A stretch of DNA of 64,000 bases, taken from Conoideocrella luteorostrata (Eukaryota; Ascomycota; Sordariomycetes; Hypocreales; Clavicipitaceae). Below, in pieces: positions 24,870 through 35,730 of this stretch; position 1 is the first letter of the stretch, and each line of letters starts with the position of its first letter. The position numbers and the translations under genes were made by a program. The DNA lies in NCBI GenBank assembly GCA_032433595.1, contig JASWJB010000017.1:186001-250000 (forward strand). The letters are read 5' to 3'. The notes beneath the pieces were generated by a model. It saw only the letters and a program-made list of their open reading frames with translations. It ran no database searches and was not told where the DNA came from.

Positions 24870-27800
24870 ATGACAGAGTGGGAGACGGATGACGAGTACA
24901 TGAACAAGGCGCATGGAGTTGCGTTCTTTACAAGAAAAGAGTCTTGCTCTCGAACGTCCTCTGCAAAATCAAAAAAGTCCTTCAGGCGATCCATGACCCC
25001 TCCAGTAAGAGGATCTTCGCCGTCTATCATGGCCACCGACCGCGCCGACAAACGATCCTCCAGAGACATCACAAATGATGAAAGCATTAGCATCCTTGAT
25101 CCGCGGCGATTTACTCCTACATTACACGCTAACCTGGTATCCGAAATCCTCGCTCTGAGGAGAGACCAGGATGAGAAGACGAGACAGATAGAGAGTCTAG
25201 AGACCGCTCTGCACTCCGTGAAAGTGGAGCACGAACAGCTACAGGAAAGCTTTACCAATACGTCCAAAGAGAGCCGTTCCTTGAAAAGACAGCTCTCACT
25301 ACTGGAAGGTGGAACATCTTCTGCACTCGGAGAGCTGGCACGTGAGAGGGAAGAGGCAGTTGATTCCATTACTGAGACGAAGAAGAGGTTAGAAGTGGCA
25401 CAGAAGAAAATTCGCAGCCAAGAAGACGATGCTCTAAAAACTCATGATCTCTGGGCGCAAGAAAAAGATGGTTGGGAGGATGAACGGCGCAAATATGAGC
25501 GGAAGTTGCATATCGCAGAAAGCCGGCTGAAGCTGGTGCTCGATGAAGTGGCTGCCTACCAGGTGAGTCAGGTGGATGGTCCTCAAAATGGTACTCTTAA
25601 CGACGACCATAGTGATGGAGAGGAAAGCGGAAAAGAGAATGACGCTGTGAGCGTGCGAACTATGAGCTTAACGAACAGTATTCGACATACCCTGCTAAAC
25701 GGTCCGGTCCTGCATCCAGGTAGCTCGCTTGCTGATGAGTTGAACTTTGACGATGACGACCACACCGATGCTGATGGTCGAGAAAGTGTTCTGTCGAACC
25801 GTACGAGCCCAAAGCACACCAGAACTCTCAGTCGTGACAGCGCTGCTGGCTGGCTGCATCGCAGAAACCACAGTATCGAAAGCTTGAAACGGCCTGGTAG
25901 TGTAGCCCGAAGTAGACTCTTCATGAATCCCGCCGTTCTGGAAGACTTGGAGGGTGAAGATGAGGAAGCTGGAGTGCCGCTAACTACCAAGAATTGTTAC
26001 ACTGATACTGGTATACAATACTCGCCGCCACCATCCCCAGGTGTATCGCGATTCAAATCACCGACTCCCGATATTGCCGCACAACGTGTAAAAACACCAG
26101 AGTCCGACAGTCCCGCCCGAGCAGACGCCGAGGTCGAAGCAAACCAGCGCAAAAAGCGAGTACAGATCAGTCGTCCTTTGGTCATCGAGCCGGCTAAACT
26201 TGACCATGACAAGATGGTCTCGACATCTGCTCAGACTTTAGAGATGCCTCTCAGCCCGCCTAAGACTCCACAATCACCACTACCGGACTTACAGGCGCCA
26301 GAACCTGTTCCCATCACCATGGTGACAACTTCAACGCAGACTGAGGACCCGAGACCTATTTCTCGAGGAGTTGGCATTCCTAGGTCGTCGAGACTAACAC
26401 CTTCTCCACCGCCACTGGCAATTCCAACCATCAGCATTCAGCCTCCAGCAAGCCGGCCGACCACTCCTCGCGAGCCTCGTCTACCGCAGCACTTCAAGCA
26501 CTTTGGCTGCCAAGTTAACCTGTCGTCTACCGTCCCAACGAGCGATGCTTGTATTCAGACCGAGGGGATCCAAGTTGATAAGAGACTTGCCTTACTGCCT
26601 GCGCACTTACAGCCGTCTGCCATCTCATCCCGACCATCATCGCCTAATATTTCCAAGGCTTCGCCGGACCATGACTTCACTCCCGTTCCCAGCAATATTC
26701 CTCCGCGAAACCCCAAACGGCTCACAGATAGTCACAACCCGCCCGACTTTTCGTCCTCGCCCATCACATCTCGAGATGACGAAGAGAGTTATCTAGCCAT
26801 GGTTGATGACCACCCGTTGTCAATTAAAAGCGGCGCGAAGCGAGCCAATCGCATTAGCAACGCGTTTGCTGGGTTCGATACCGCGAGTTCTGATGAAGGA
26901 GACGACTTTGCCGATCTTGATGTGAGTGATTCGGAATATCGAACTGCCTTGTCTGCTCCTAGGCCACAAGCAAAGTCAACGCGGACGACGAAACAAGAAT
27001 CTTTTGGAAGTGCAAAAGTGTTTACCGAACCCGTAAACCCCAAACTTGCAGCCAGGAGCTCAAACAAGCCGACCAGCACAGCGGTGTACAGTTCTTTCCG
27101 CCTGCCCGATAAAGAAAACCATCCGAAGGGACATATCAAGAGGCTCAGCAGGACCTACGAGAAGGCACCTGCCCCCGCGCCCCCATCCCATTCATCAAAC
27201 CGTGCCAGTGCAATTCGCAAGGCTGCCATGATTCAAAGCGGCATTGCGTCTCAACAGAGCCGCTCGAGGAGCCCAAGCCTTCCTGATGGCAAATATCCTC
27301 CATTTCCAATCCCTACCCGAGCCAGCTCAAGAAGATCGCAAGTCGATCTCAATGCACCCAGTGATGGCAGAGACAGTCCCACCAGAGTAGACATGTGGCA
27401 TAGACGTGGAAGTAGCCGTTCGTCCTATCGATCACACAGTATTCGCAAAGTTCGCTCGGCGGCGGCATTGCCACGGGTGTCACGATATCGAAGGCACGGT
27501 AGCAGATCCCCTCCACCACTCTCTCCGTCAACGGAAGCACCCGAGAGCCCTGGGTTACCGCCACTGCCTCGGAATGATATCACCACACCTCGCACCGGAC
27601 GCGACAGAGGCCCACCTAGTTATCAGAGACATAGACACGAGCTGTCCACCAACACTGACAATACGAACAACACCAACAACACCAACAACACCAACAATAC
27701 AGTGCTCACCGCGGACACCAGCACATCGCACACTACTGGTGTTGTTGACGCCATTGCGCAGACAATGGTCGGCGAGTGGATGCTCAAGTACGTGAGACGG

Positions 27801-29085
27801 AGAAAGTCATTCAGCGTTCCTGAAACTAGTGGCAAAGATGACAGCAGCAATGACCGTCATAAGCGATGGGTTTGGCTAGCGCCTTATGAGAGATCTATTC
27901 TCTGGAGCAGTAAACAGCCGTCATCAGGCAGTGCCTTACTAGGCAAGACTGGACGCAAGCGTAAGTTCGGAGAAACATGATCCAAATATTGACCAAGTGA
28001 ACTTGAAATTCTAACCAAACGCCACAGTGATGATTCAATCAGTACTGGATGTGAAGGACGATAATCCAGCGCCCAAAGTCATGCCCACGGTATTCAACCG
28101 ATCGATCCTGATATTGACGCCTCAGAGGGCTCTCAAATTCACCGCGAACTCAGCAGAGCGCCACTATCTCTGGCTTACGGCACTCTCGTTTCTGGCACAC
28201 TCGTCGCAAGCAGTGCCCGAGATCATCTCCGCGCCGCACCCTAACGTCAAGCTTCAACAGCTCCCTGAGTTTGAGCCTCCACAGCCCAAGATCAAACGAG
28301 GTGGCATACGCGACTCTATCCGGCTTGCCAAGGGCAGGTCTTCCGCGCCAAAAGCTGTAGCTCGTAATGTTCCAAGCATTCCAAGCATCCCCAGTATTCC
28401 GTCATCCCGCATGAGTGAGGCTACGGGATCTCGCGTCCCTGGCTCCTCTTCGGCCATGACAGGGGGACACAGCCGTGACCAATCTCGGGAAGCGGCAGAA
28501 CCGCCATTCATCCCACGTTTTTCGGAAAGGAACATGCAAGCGCAAGTTGTGACAACCCACGGCCGTAAGCGAAGCAACACAGGAGGACACGTAGCTCCTC
28601 CCCTGTCCTTTAGAGGATTTTCAGGTCCTGCAGGGACCGGTGGGGGGCTTCATACCTCGGGTCAGAGTACTGCTAACGGCAGCGTCGACACTGCCATTTC
28701 GTCTGACGTCTATCAGACCCATGGTTCGACCAATACGACACTGAACATGAGCCAAACGTCACAGCGGACGTCTGAAGCATCTTCGAGGCCTGGTAATTTC
28801 TTCGATGCGATAGGTACTGTGAGGATGGAGGCATTTATTAGTCCTCTTGCGTACTCACAACAGCCGGAGTCTCCCGATGACAGAAATGATCATTTCAAAA
28901 GGAGCGCGCGAAGGAGGAGCAAAGAATTTAGAAGGAGACACAGTCGCGATCGACATCGCGATAGCTACGACTACAGAACTGGAAGAGGTGGAGGTGGAGG
29001 AGGTGGCGACGTCTACTATGGCAAGGGAAAATATCAAGTGGAGGAAGATTATTTTCTTCGAGATGACCCTTTCAAGGGGTTCTAA
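24870..29085 (+). CDS. apsA: ApsA/Num1-like cortical dynein anchor with C-terminal PH domain
   Basis: Large cell-cortex protein related to Aspergillus ApsA and yeast Num1, which capture dynein and position nuclei and mitochondria. Exons are 24870-27960 and 28028-29085, giving 1382 residues. The intron (GTAAGT, branch TTCTAAC, CAG) splits the PH domain and joins in phase. After a short basic N terminus comes ILDPRRFTPTLHANLVSEIL and a coiled coil to about residue 235 (heptads through SLKRQLSLLEGG, EAVDSITETKKRLEVAQKK). The centre is long, disordered and Ser/Pro-rich with several TQT-like motifs. The PH domain begins at about residue 955 (VVDAIAQTMVGEWMLKYVRR) and runs through RSILILTPQRALKFTANS to HYLWLTALSFLA; it should bind plasma-membrane phosphoinositides. 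The tail is Ser/Arg-rich with a poly-Gly run. ApsA of Aspergillus is longer, so the 5' end and start are uncertain. Confidence 0.88.
27651..27702 (+). repeat. Coding AAC-AAC-ACC microsatellite (Asn-Asn-Thr repeat)
   Basis: A 9-base unit encoding NNT is repeated about four times inside the ApsA-like gene, around residues 928-944, just before the PH domain. Because the unit is three codons long, slippage would change the length of this disordered linker without breaking the frame. Confidence 0.85.
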
Positions 29086-30018
29086 TCTGCGAAAGTTTCA
29101 GAAGTAGCGAGACTCAGCACCACCAGTATTTGTTTGTCTTTTGAATCATGGCAAATACCCGACTTTTACATCGTTACAGATACCCCTTTACTGTTTATTT
29201 TGTCTTTGTCGGTTGGTCTGTAAAAGGGAATCTAGGTCAATAGTCTGAGTCTTTTGCACGGCGTTGGGCGTACTTGATATTAGGATTTGCTTGTAACGCT
29301 CCTTTGGCAACACACTCACTACTCAGCCACCAATGAATGGGAATGGCTTTTCTTTTGGAGCGATGTATAAAGCGCGGCCGGGAATGGCTGGCTAGCAAAA
29401 CGAAGTCTACTAGCATATGCGTTACTATCATTCATTCAATTTATGGATTTATGGATTGTATTCAGGGCATGCATGAGATATAACAACCCGGGCGGTAGCA
29501 TTTACTGCACCGGCCACTCACCCCACTCACCATTCGAAACTGTTTTGGACTGGACATCCGCCTCGGATATGCATGCACAATAAATACGCTGACCAAGATG
29601 ATTTGAGCCAGGCCAATTTTGCCGTAGACAAGAATGCAAATGTCTGTTAATTTTTCAGATCGAACACCTAAATTCCTTTTGGATATTGCGAGATGCGCCA
29701 TGTTGCGGCGGTGGGTGGATGGATGATGCAGCACGGAGGAGGTTCGGATTCTGACTTGATGTCAAATTTCCCCACACACATGTTTCCGCAGGGCAGGTCC
29801 GGTGCCTGGCAGGCGGCCCCTCCAATCCAACTCCAACAAGACAAAAAAAAGCAGCTCATGAACTGGGGGGCTTCAATCTGGCTCTGCAGTCCCTAACTAC
29901 CGGCCAGTACAATTCCGACCAGCGCCTATCCATCCCCCTGCCATTACACTACATAGTACTCCGTACCGGCATCTTGTTATCTCGGATTCACCAGCACGAG
30001 CGCGTCCCCGGCCGCAAG
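29086..30018. other. Intergenic region, no gene seen
   Basis: This lies between the ApsA-like gene and the OTU gene, both on the plus strand. No coding sequence was recognised. An exact TACTCCGTA motif lies at 29957-29965, about 55 bases before the OTU start codon, inside its probable leader or core promoter. Confidence 0.55.
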
Positions 30019-31011
30019 ATGGAGGAGGGGACCCAGTCGCTAGAGCAGCTGCAGGCGCGTCACCGGCGGGAGCTCAAGGAGCTACAGGGCAGGATCACTA
30101 ACAAAAAGAAAAATGCTACCAAGAAGACGCGCAAGGGCGTCAACGACGAGTGCGCCCAACTAGAAAGCCAATTACGAGAAAAGCAAGCCGCCGAGGTTGC
30201 CGCTGCCTCGGGCACCACTCAGTCTCAAGACGCAGACGCGGACGCGGACGCGGACGACGACGACGGCGAGGAGTCAGGACCGCAACAAAACGACGAATAC
30301 TCGTCGACACAGCCCACCGAAGCCGACAGCCTGCAAAAACTCGAGGAGAAGCTGGAAAAAGCGGCGGAAAACCTGCACATAAACGGCCGGCCAGACCCGC
30401 CCTTACAACCGGGTAAAAAGCGCAACCGTCAGAAAGAGCGGCTGGCCCGGCGCGCGGCCGAACAAGAAGCCGCGGCGCAAAAGGCTGAAGACGAAGCATC
30501 CAGCATGACGGACTACAGGGCCCGAGAAAGCAAGTACATGAAAGAGATGTTTACCAAGTACGAGCTGGTCGAGAAGGAGATTGAGCCTGATGGGCACTGC
30601 TTATTCTCTGCGGTTGCGGATCAGCTTGCTCAGAATGATATACCGGTGGGGGGCGTGGGCGTGGGCGTGACGGAGAGCAGTCAAGAGGCGCCGTATAAGA
30701 CTGTGCGCAGGGTGGCAGCGGCGTTTATGAGTGAGAATCGAGACGATTTCGCGCCATTTCTGGAAGAGGATCTGGAGCTGTATGTGGCGAGGATACGGGA
30801 TACGGCCGAGTGGGGGGGTCAGTTGGAGCTGACGGCGCTGGCGAGGAGGTATGGTGCTGAGATTCGGGTGGTTCAGGATGGGAGGATGGAGAAGATTGGG
30901 GAGGAGGAGGGGGCGAGGACGGGCAAGATGATGTGGTTGGCGTATTATAGACATGGGTATGGTTTGGGCGAGCATTATAATTCATTGAGGAAGAAGGGCG
31001 TGAAGTCATGA
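30019..31011 (+). CDS. OTU2: OTU-domain cysteine protease (OTUD6B/Otu2-like deubiquitinase)
   Basis: Single-exon protein of 330 residues related to yeast Otu2 and human OTUD6B, ubiquitin-specific cysteine proteases linked to translation. The ATG at 30019 is used; the open frame extends upstream but without an ATG. Residues 1-60 form the family's helical N terminus (LEQLQARHRRELKELQGRI, then a Lys-rich stretch). An acidic Asp/Ala low-complexity segment (DADADADADDDD) and a basic KKRNRQKERLARR coiled region follow. The catalytic OTU domain starts near residue 185: EPDGHCLFSAVADQL gives Asp191 and the nucleophile Cys194, and YRHGYGLGEHYNSL near the C terminus gives the catalytic His319. The catalytic residues expected for the family are therefore present. 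Its 3' end faces the methyltransferase gene. Confidence 0.92.
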   Translation: MEEGTQSLEQLQARHRRELKELQGRITNKKKNATKKTRKGVNDECAQLESQLREKQAAEVAAASGTTQSQDADADADADDDDGEESGPQQNDEYSSTQPTEADSLQKLEEKLEKAAENLHINGRPDPPLQPGKKRNRQKERLARRAAEQEAAAQKAEDEASSMTDYRARESKYMKEMFTKYELVEKEIEPDGHCLFSAVADQLAQNDIPVGGVGVGVTESSQEAPYKTVRRVAAAFMSENRDDFAPFLEEDLELYVARIRDTAEWGGQLELTALARRYGAEIRVVQDGRMEKIGEEEGARTGKMMWLAYYRHGYGLGEHYNSLRKKGVKS

Positions 31012-31247
31012 TGGGGGATATACCATACTGTACTGTTTGTTTTATGAGGCTATTTATTTGCCTACTGGCAATCTAGAGACCTTGGACCCTCTTCCTATCA
31101 TGCTTTTTTTGCGATCCGTCAGCCATGCATGTCATTTTGAGATAATTCCTCCCGCCCCGTGCGCCACAGACTTGAAATGAAAAATAACAAAAAAAAAAAA
31201 AAGACGTCGCTCCGCCCCGTCCCGTCCCCCTCCCCCTCCCAGCAAGT

Positions 31248-32224
31248 TCATCGCGTCCACACGGAAATGAAATCCTTGACCGTCCCGTCCTCTTCCGTGC
31301 CAGCTTTATGCGTCCTCGCGGGCTTGATAATGCTCAGTCTATGCAGGGCATTCGGATCAGGCTTCGTTGGCAGGGTCTCAACCACGCTCCCATCAGAGTG
31401 ATATGAAATGGCCTCGCCGGGGGCAGTGAGCAGCGCCTCGTACACCTCTGGCGTGAGGCCCCAAGGGGGTCCTTGCTCAGAAAGGGGCTTGCCCGACGGG
31501 AACTCGAGGCAGACGAGACGGCCGTCGTGGTGGACAAGTTGTGACATGCGTTTGGCCCATTTGGGACGTGCCTCCGGGGGGAGCGCACAGAGGAACTGCA
31601 ACACCAGTGTTATTATTTGTCGTGGACGCATGTGACATGAGGAAGCCTGAGCTGGGTGTTTTGTGATGCAAGACCACCTGAAGGAGGGGGGGGAGGAGGC
31701 AAACGACATACCGTATAATCATATATCAGATCGAACTTGCCCGACGCATCGGTTCCCAACCCTTTTGTCCATTCATCCGAGAAGAAGTCCCCGACTGCCC
31801 ACCGAACATGCCCCTTTTCGAAGCCATTCACAGCTTCGTATATGCCCTTGCCCTCCGCGCTCTTGCGATTCTCCTCGGCCATCCGCACGGCATCCTGGCT
31901 GAAGTCCAGTCCCACAACGTCATACCCGAACGTGCTGAGCAGCAGCACGTCGTGGCCCCTCCCGCAGCCAGGCACGAGGGCGGTTTTCCTCGTCACGGCG
32001 CCGCGCGAGTCGCGCAGCAGATTGCCCCGGTGGTCGCGGTCCTGCGAGGCGGGCACGAGGTCAGTTCTCTGGGCGAGCAGGTCGGCGAGGGCGAGGGAGG
32101 GCCCGTCGCGATCCCATGGGCGGAAGCCGTCTTTGTATAGGGAGGACCATACGTCGCCGTGGGCCGAGAAGTCGAGGCCCTGGAAGGTTTGGCGGAGTCG
32201 GGAGGGGGGGTCGGCGGTGGCCAT
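31248..32224 (-). CDS. TPMT/Hol1-family S-adenosylmethionine-dependent methyltransferase
   Basis: Class I methyltransferase of 286 residues in the thiopurine S-methyltransferase / thiol- and halide-methyltransferase (Hol1-like) family. Exons are complement 31712-32224 and 31248-31595; the intron 31596-31711 (GTATGT..GCAG) lies in phase 0 between IYDYT and FLCALPP, a contiguous family motif. The N terminus has WSSLYKDGFRPWDRDGPS, the signature of this family. SAM binding is shown by ALVPGCGRGHDV followed by the acidic strand VVGLDFSQDAV. Later come FFSDEW and FDLIYDYTFLCALPP, then LVCLEFPSGKP. The family methylates small thiols or halide ions; the substrate here is not determined by the sequence. 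It is convergent with the OTU gene (236 bases apart) and divergent from the SDR gene. Confidence 0.9.
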
Positions 32225-33794
32225 TCTGGCAGCTCCCTGCGTAAGGGCTGTTGGTGAGAGGCAGGTAGGTGCTCTTGACTTGGTGGGATGGTGGCGGTTC
32301 TTTTTATTTTTTATTTTTTTTAGGGTGGGGGGTTCTTTTCAAGATGGCAATTGGGGTGATTGATTGACGGGGCAGAGCCGCCGTAGAGACAGAAATTCAC
32401 AAAATCACCAAGAAGGAGGCAACACAAAAGAAAAGGGAGGAGAGGAGGAAAGAATCGGGAGGCTCACGATCCGACCCGGTGGCATGGAAGCAGGCCCAGC
32501 AGCATGCAAGCACGCAAAGCGGGTACTAGTATAATAGGCTGGATCGGGCGGAGGGGCTGCAATGAGTGGATACAATGATGCCATGTTAGTTTTCTACAGC
32601 CAAGGCAAGCACAAGACCATTCATTGCGCCGGCGAAAGGAGTCAGCTTTGTGTGGGGGTGGAGAGCAGCCAGTATATTTGGTAGACAGATTGGGGAGGGA
32701 GGGGGGGACACATGTGGGATGAAGATGGCGCGACGTCACTGGGGCGGAATTCGGCGATGGCTGAACCGATTTGGTTGATTAATGGCGATGTACGGAGTAT
32801 AGCTAGGGCAGCGCAAACGACTGGCGAAGCTGCATGTGTGGAGCTAGACGCCGGTGTGAGCTGTTTGGCTCTGTGGACATTATATCTGCTGTTACGAGTC
32901 GCAGGACGGCGTAGCTGGGTGGTTCGTCGTGATGCTGATGGGCTGAGGCAGCTGGGAAGAGGCAGCTGGGAAGAAGGCTGGAGGAGAGGGAGACGTCATG
33001 AGAGGCATTGGGCGTGGGATTATTGAGCGAGGATGGATATTCAAGACGAATCTATCTTACCTTGCGGTCTCTTGCCGTTAGAAAATGCGTCGATGTACTC
33101 CGTAGAACTAGAACACACCGCCCAGCTGTCCGAAGCGACACACACCATGTATACACAGCGCAAGGACAGACGAGCCATTGGCCAATCGTCAGGTCGCACA
33201 TATCGGTGCAATACCATCCCCATCCCATCCCATCCCGCGCTTTGATAGACCAGCTCGCATATTGCCCGTTCCCGTTCCCGCCGTGCAGGCACAGGTGCAA
33301 CATACGTACATCATACATGCCCTAGTACGTCGGTGCCAAGGCCGGCGGCTCGTGTGCTCCGTACGTGCAGGACGCGGGGCTCACCGAGCACACCGAGACA
33401 CCTCTGAGAACCTGCCGAGTACTTACTTACCTTTTATCTTATTTTTTGGTTACTGTATTAGAACAAACTCCAGACATAAAATCGCATCGTAACATTATTT
33501 AAAACATGTGATTATGCATACATGCATGCCCGTAAGCTGTCGAGAGTTTGTGTAGGACACCATACCGTGGGCTGGGCAGCTTACCGAGCATTACCCCCCA
33601 CCCACCCCCGCCGATCCGTGCCTCGGCATTTTCTGTCGGCCGCGTAGTTGAGCTAATTCTCCGTCCCGGCTGCTCATCCTTGATATCCAACTCCAACAGT
33701 AAACATCACGGGAAGCCGCCTCTTTGGAAAACCAATACCCGAATTTTGTCCCCAAACACCAATTAGCAAGACAGTTCGGCCGTATCCCGTCGTC
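32225..33794. other. Divergent intergenic region, no gene seen
   Basis: This 1.6-kb stretch separates the methyltransferase and the SDR gene, which point away from each other, so it should contain both promoters. Exact TACGGAGTA-type motifs lie at 32791 and 33096. A CATCC-rich run is visible near 33212-33238. No coding sequence was recognised. Confidence 0.55.
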
Positions 33795-34808
33795 ATGGAT
33801 GTCAATACTCTCTTTGGCGTGCAGGTACGTCTCGTCACCCACCACGCCCCCATCTCATCTTATCACCACCAATAACCAACCTCATCACATCACAGGGCAA
33901 AGTCGTCCTCATCACAGGCGGTATGTCTTCCCCGAACCCCCCCCCCCCCCGTCCTAATATCTCCTCCACCGCAGCCCATTAACAGCTGAAACCATCCCCG
34001 TTTTCCCAGGCGCCAAAGGAATCGGCCGCATGCTCGCGACCGGCTTCGTCACCAACGGCGCAAAAGTCTACATCACCGGGCGCGACGCACCAGCCTGCCA
34101 CGCCACCGTCAAGGACCTCAATCCCCTCTCCCGCAACGGTGGCTCCATCCACGCCCTGCCAGCCAACCTCCAACACCTCAGCGAGTGCGAAAAGCTCGCC
34201 GGCCAGCTGGCTGAGCTCGAAACCGCCGGTCTCCATGTTCTCATCAACAACGCCGGCGCGACCTGGGGCGCCGACATCGACTCCCATCCAGACTCGGCGT
34301 GGACCAAGCTCCTGACCCTGAACCTGCAGCGCGTCTTCACCCTGACGCAGCTGTGCCTGCCACTTCTCGAGAAGGCCGCCACCAAGGAGGACCCCGCGCG
34401 GATCATCCACATTGGCAGCATTGACGGGATAAGGGTGCCCACCATGGCCAACTTTGCGTACTCGGCCAGCAAGGCTGGGCTGCACCACCTGTCGAGACAC
34501 ATGGCGAGGGATCTGGGGTTCAGAAACATTACGAGCAACGTGCTGGCTTGTGGGCCGTTCAGGACCAAGATGATGAAGGCGACGCTCGATGCTGTGGGCG
34601 ATGCTTTGGAGGGGGAGATTCCGCTGGGCCGGATTGGCAAGGACGAAGATGTGGCTGGATCGGCCATCTTTCTGTCGAGTAAGGCTGGGTGAGTTGTTTC
34701 CGCGGGCTAGGTGGGAAGTGTTGATGAGTGCTAATGTGAGGCAGGGCCTATTTGAATGGTGCGCTCATCAGAGTCGATGGAGGAGCGTCTCTGGTGGCCA
34801 AGATCTAA
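33795..34808 (+). CDS. Short-chain dehydrogenase/reductase (RhlG-like ketoacyl reductase type)
   Basis: NAD(P)-dependent oxidoreductase of 265 residues. Four exons, 33795-33824, 33896-33920, 34010-34688 and 34745-34808, include a 30-nt first exon and a 25-nt second exon; all junctions keep phase. The Rossmann motif TGGAKGIG (residues 17-24) is assembled across the second intron. Then follow LINNAGATWG, the catalytic Ser in IIHIGSIDG, and YSASKAG (Tyr and Lys of the active site). The end has PLGRIGKDEDVAGSAIFLSS and YLNGALIRVDGGASL, typical of classical SDRs that reduce ketoacyl or related substrates. Similar fungal proteins are often annotated as rhamnolipid-biosynthesis-like 3-oxoacyl-ACP reductases, but that name is by similarity only. 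The substrate is unknown. Confidence 0.92.
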
Positions 34809-35493
34809 GTTGATATTTGTTGGGAGAGTAGATACTCCTTCTATCTCTCTGTCTCCCTCTGTGTGTATTTGTGTGTATGACTCGAACCAAATGGTTGAAA
34901 AAGGCAACGCGTTGCTGGATTAGAGGAGAAACCCTCGTATATTTGATTATTTATCTGTTCTGCTCTCCGCCCCGGGGATATTGTTCTCGTCTACACACCG
35001 AGAAAACGAACTAAAGCAAGACTAGAAAACGCCAAGAAAACAAACCAGACCTGACAGGTGATGCTATTGACACAACTAGAACCGTACTTTATCTTGGCCA
35101 AAGAAACTTGAATCCTACCAATATGTTATGCTTGCCCTATTGCGCCCGTGAAAGCAATGGTGGCTGCTTCCCACAAATTCCATCAAGTGAAAACATCCCA
35201 GAAGCAAAAAAAAGACTCCTTGACTGGTGATTACACCGCCGTGCCCATCGTATGGTTGTCCGCGACATGTGGTAGTGGCTTAGTGGGTAATTGTTAAGCA
35301 ACGCAGGTAGATAGTGCATTTAACACGACAGGAGATCTAGGATCGCCTTGCCGTGAAAATAAACCAACTGGCCGTGGCGCCCAGTTGTGGTACATGGTGA
35401 GCGTTAGACCACTGACATGTGATGCAGCTTGATATTTGGTTGCCTTTCCTCAGTCTGTACTCCGCAGATACGGTTGGACGTGGCACAGCCAGT
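34809..35493. other. Intergenic region, no gene seen
   Basis: This is 685 bases between the end of the SDR gene and the possible small gene on the minus strand. It holds a GTGTGTATTTGTGTGTAT run near 34861, which is probably SDR 3' untranslated sequence. Nothing else was recognised. Confidence 0.5.
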
Positions 35494-35730
35494 CTATGAG
35501 AGACCACAACCCTCAAAATCGCGAACCATGACAGCGACCTGCGCTCGTTTCGCGGCCTCGGCAACAAGGCTAAAGTCCTTTAGAAACGGGTCCGTCGACG
35601 AGGTCTTGACTTGTGCAGGTGCGGGTGCGGGCGTGGGCATCGACTGCGAGGCCGGAAAGCTAGTGGGCGACTGTTGCGTGGAGGAGCGGGCTGACGAGCC
35701 AACACTGGGTGATGAGATGGGAGCATTCAT
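35494..35730 (-). CDS. Possible small protein, 78 residues, unknown function
   Basis: An open frame of 78 residues when started at the Met at 35730, which precedes a Ser/Pro/Ala/Thr-rich disordered stretch. The C-terminal third changes character to a compact amphipathic pattern (DPFLKDFSLVAEAAKRAQVAV, then MVRDFEGCGLS). This helix-like block looks like genuine protein and not like the shadow of another gene; no convincing gene exists in the overlapping frames. The open frame continues 13 codons upstream to an earlier Met. I do not recognise a family. It could also be one exon of a longer gene. Confidence 0.42.
   Translation of the reverse strand: MNAPISSPSVGSSARSSTQQSPTSFPASQSMPTPAPAPAQVKTSSTDPFLKDFSLVAEAAKRAQVAVMVRDFEGCGLS

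Noticed and set aside
29974..30018. Upstream extension of the OTU gene by 15 codons
   Set aside because: The extension begins at TTG, not ATG, and overlaps the promoter-like motif; the ATG at 30019 precedes the family's N terminus.
31613..32224. Methyltransferase as two separate genes in overlapping minus-strand frames
   Set aside because: A GTATGT..GCAG intron at 31596-31711 joins them in phase and rebuilds the contiguous DYTFLCALPP motif.
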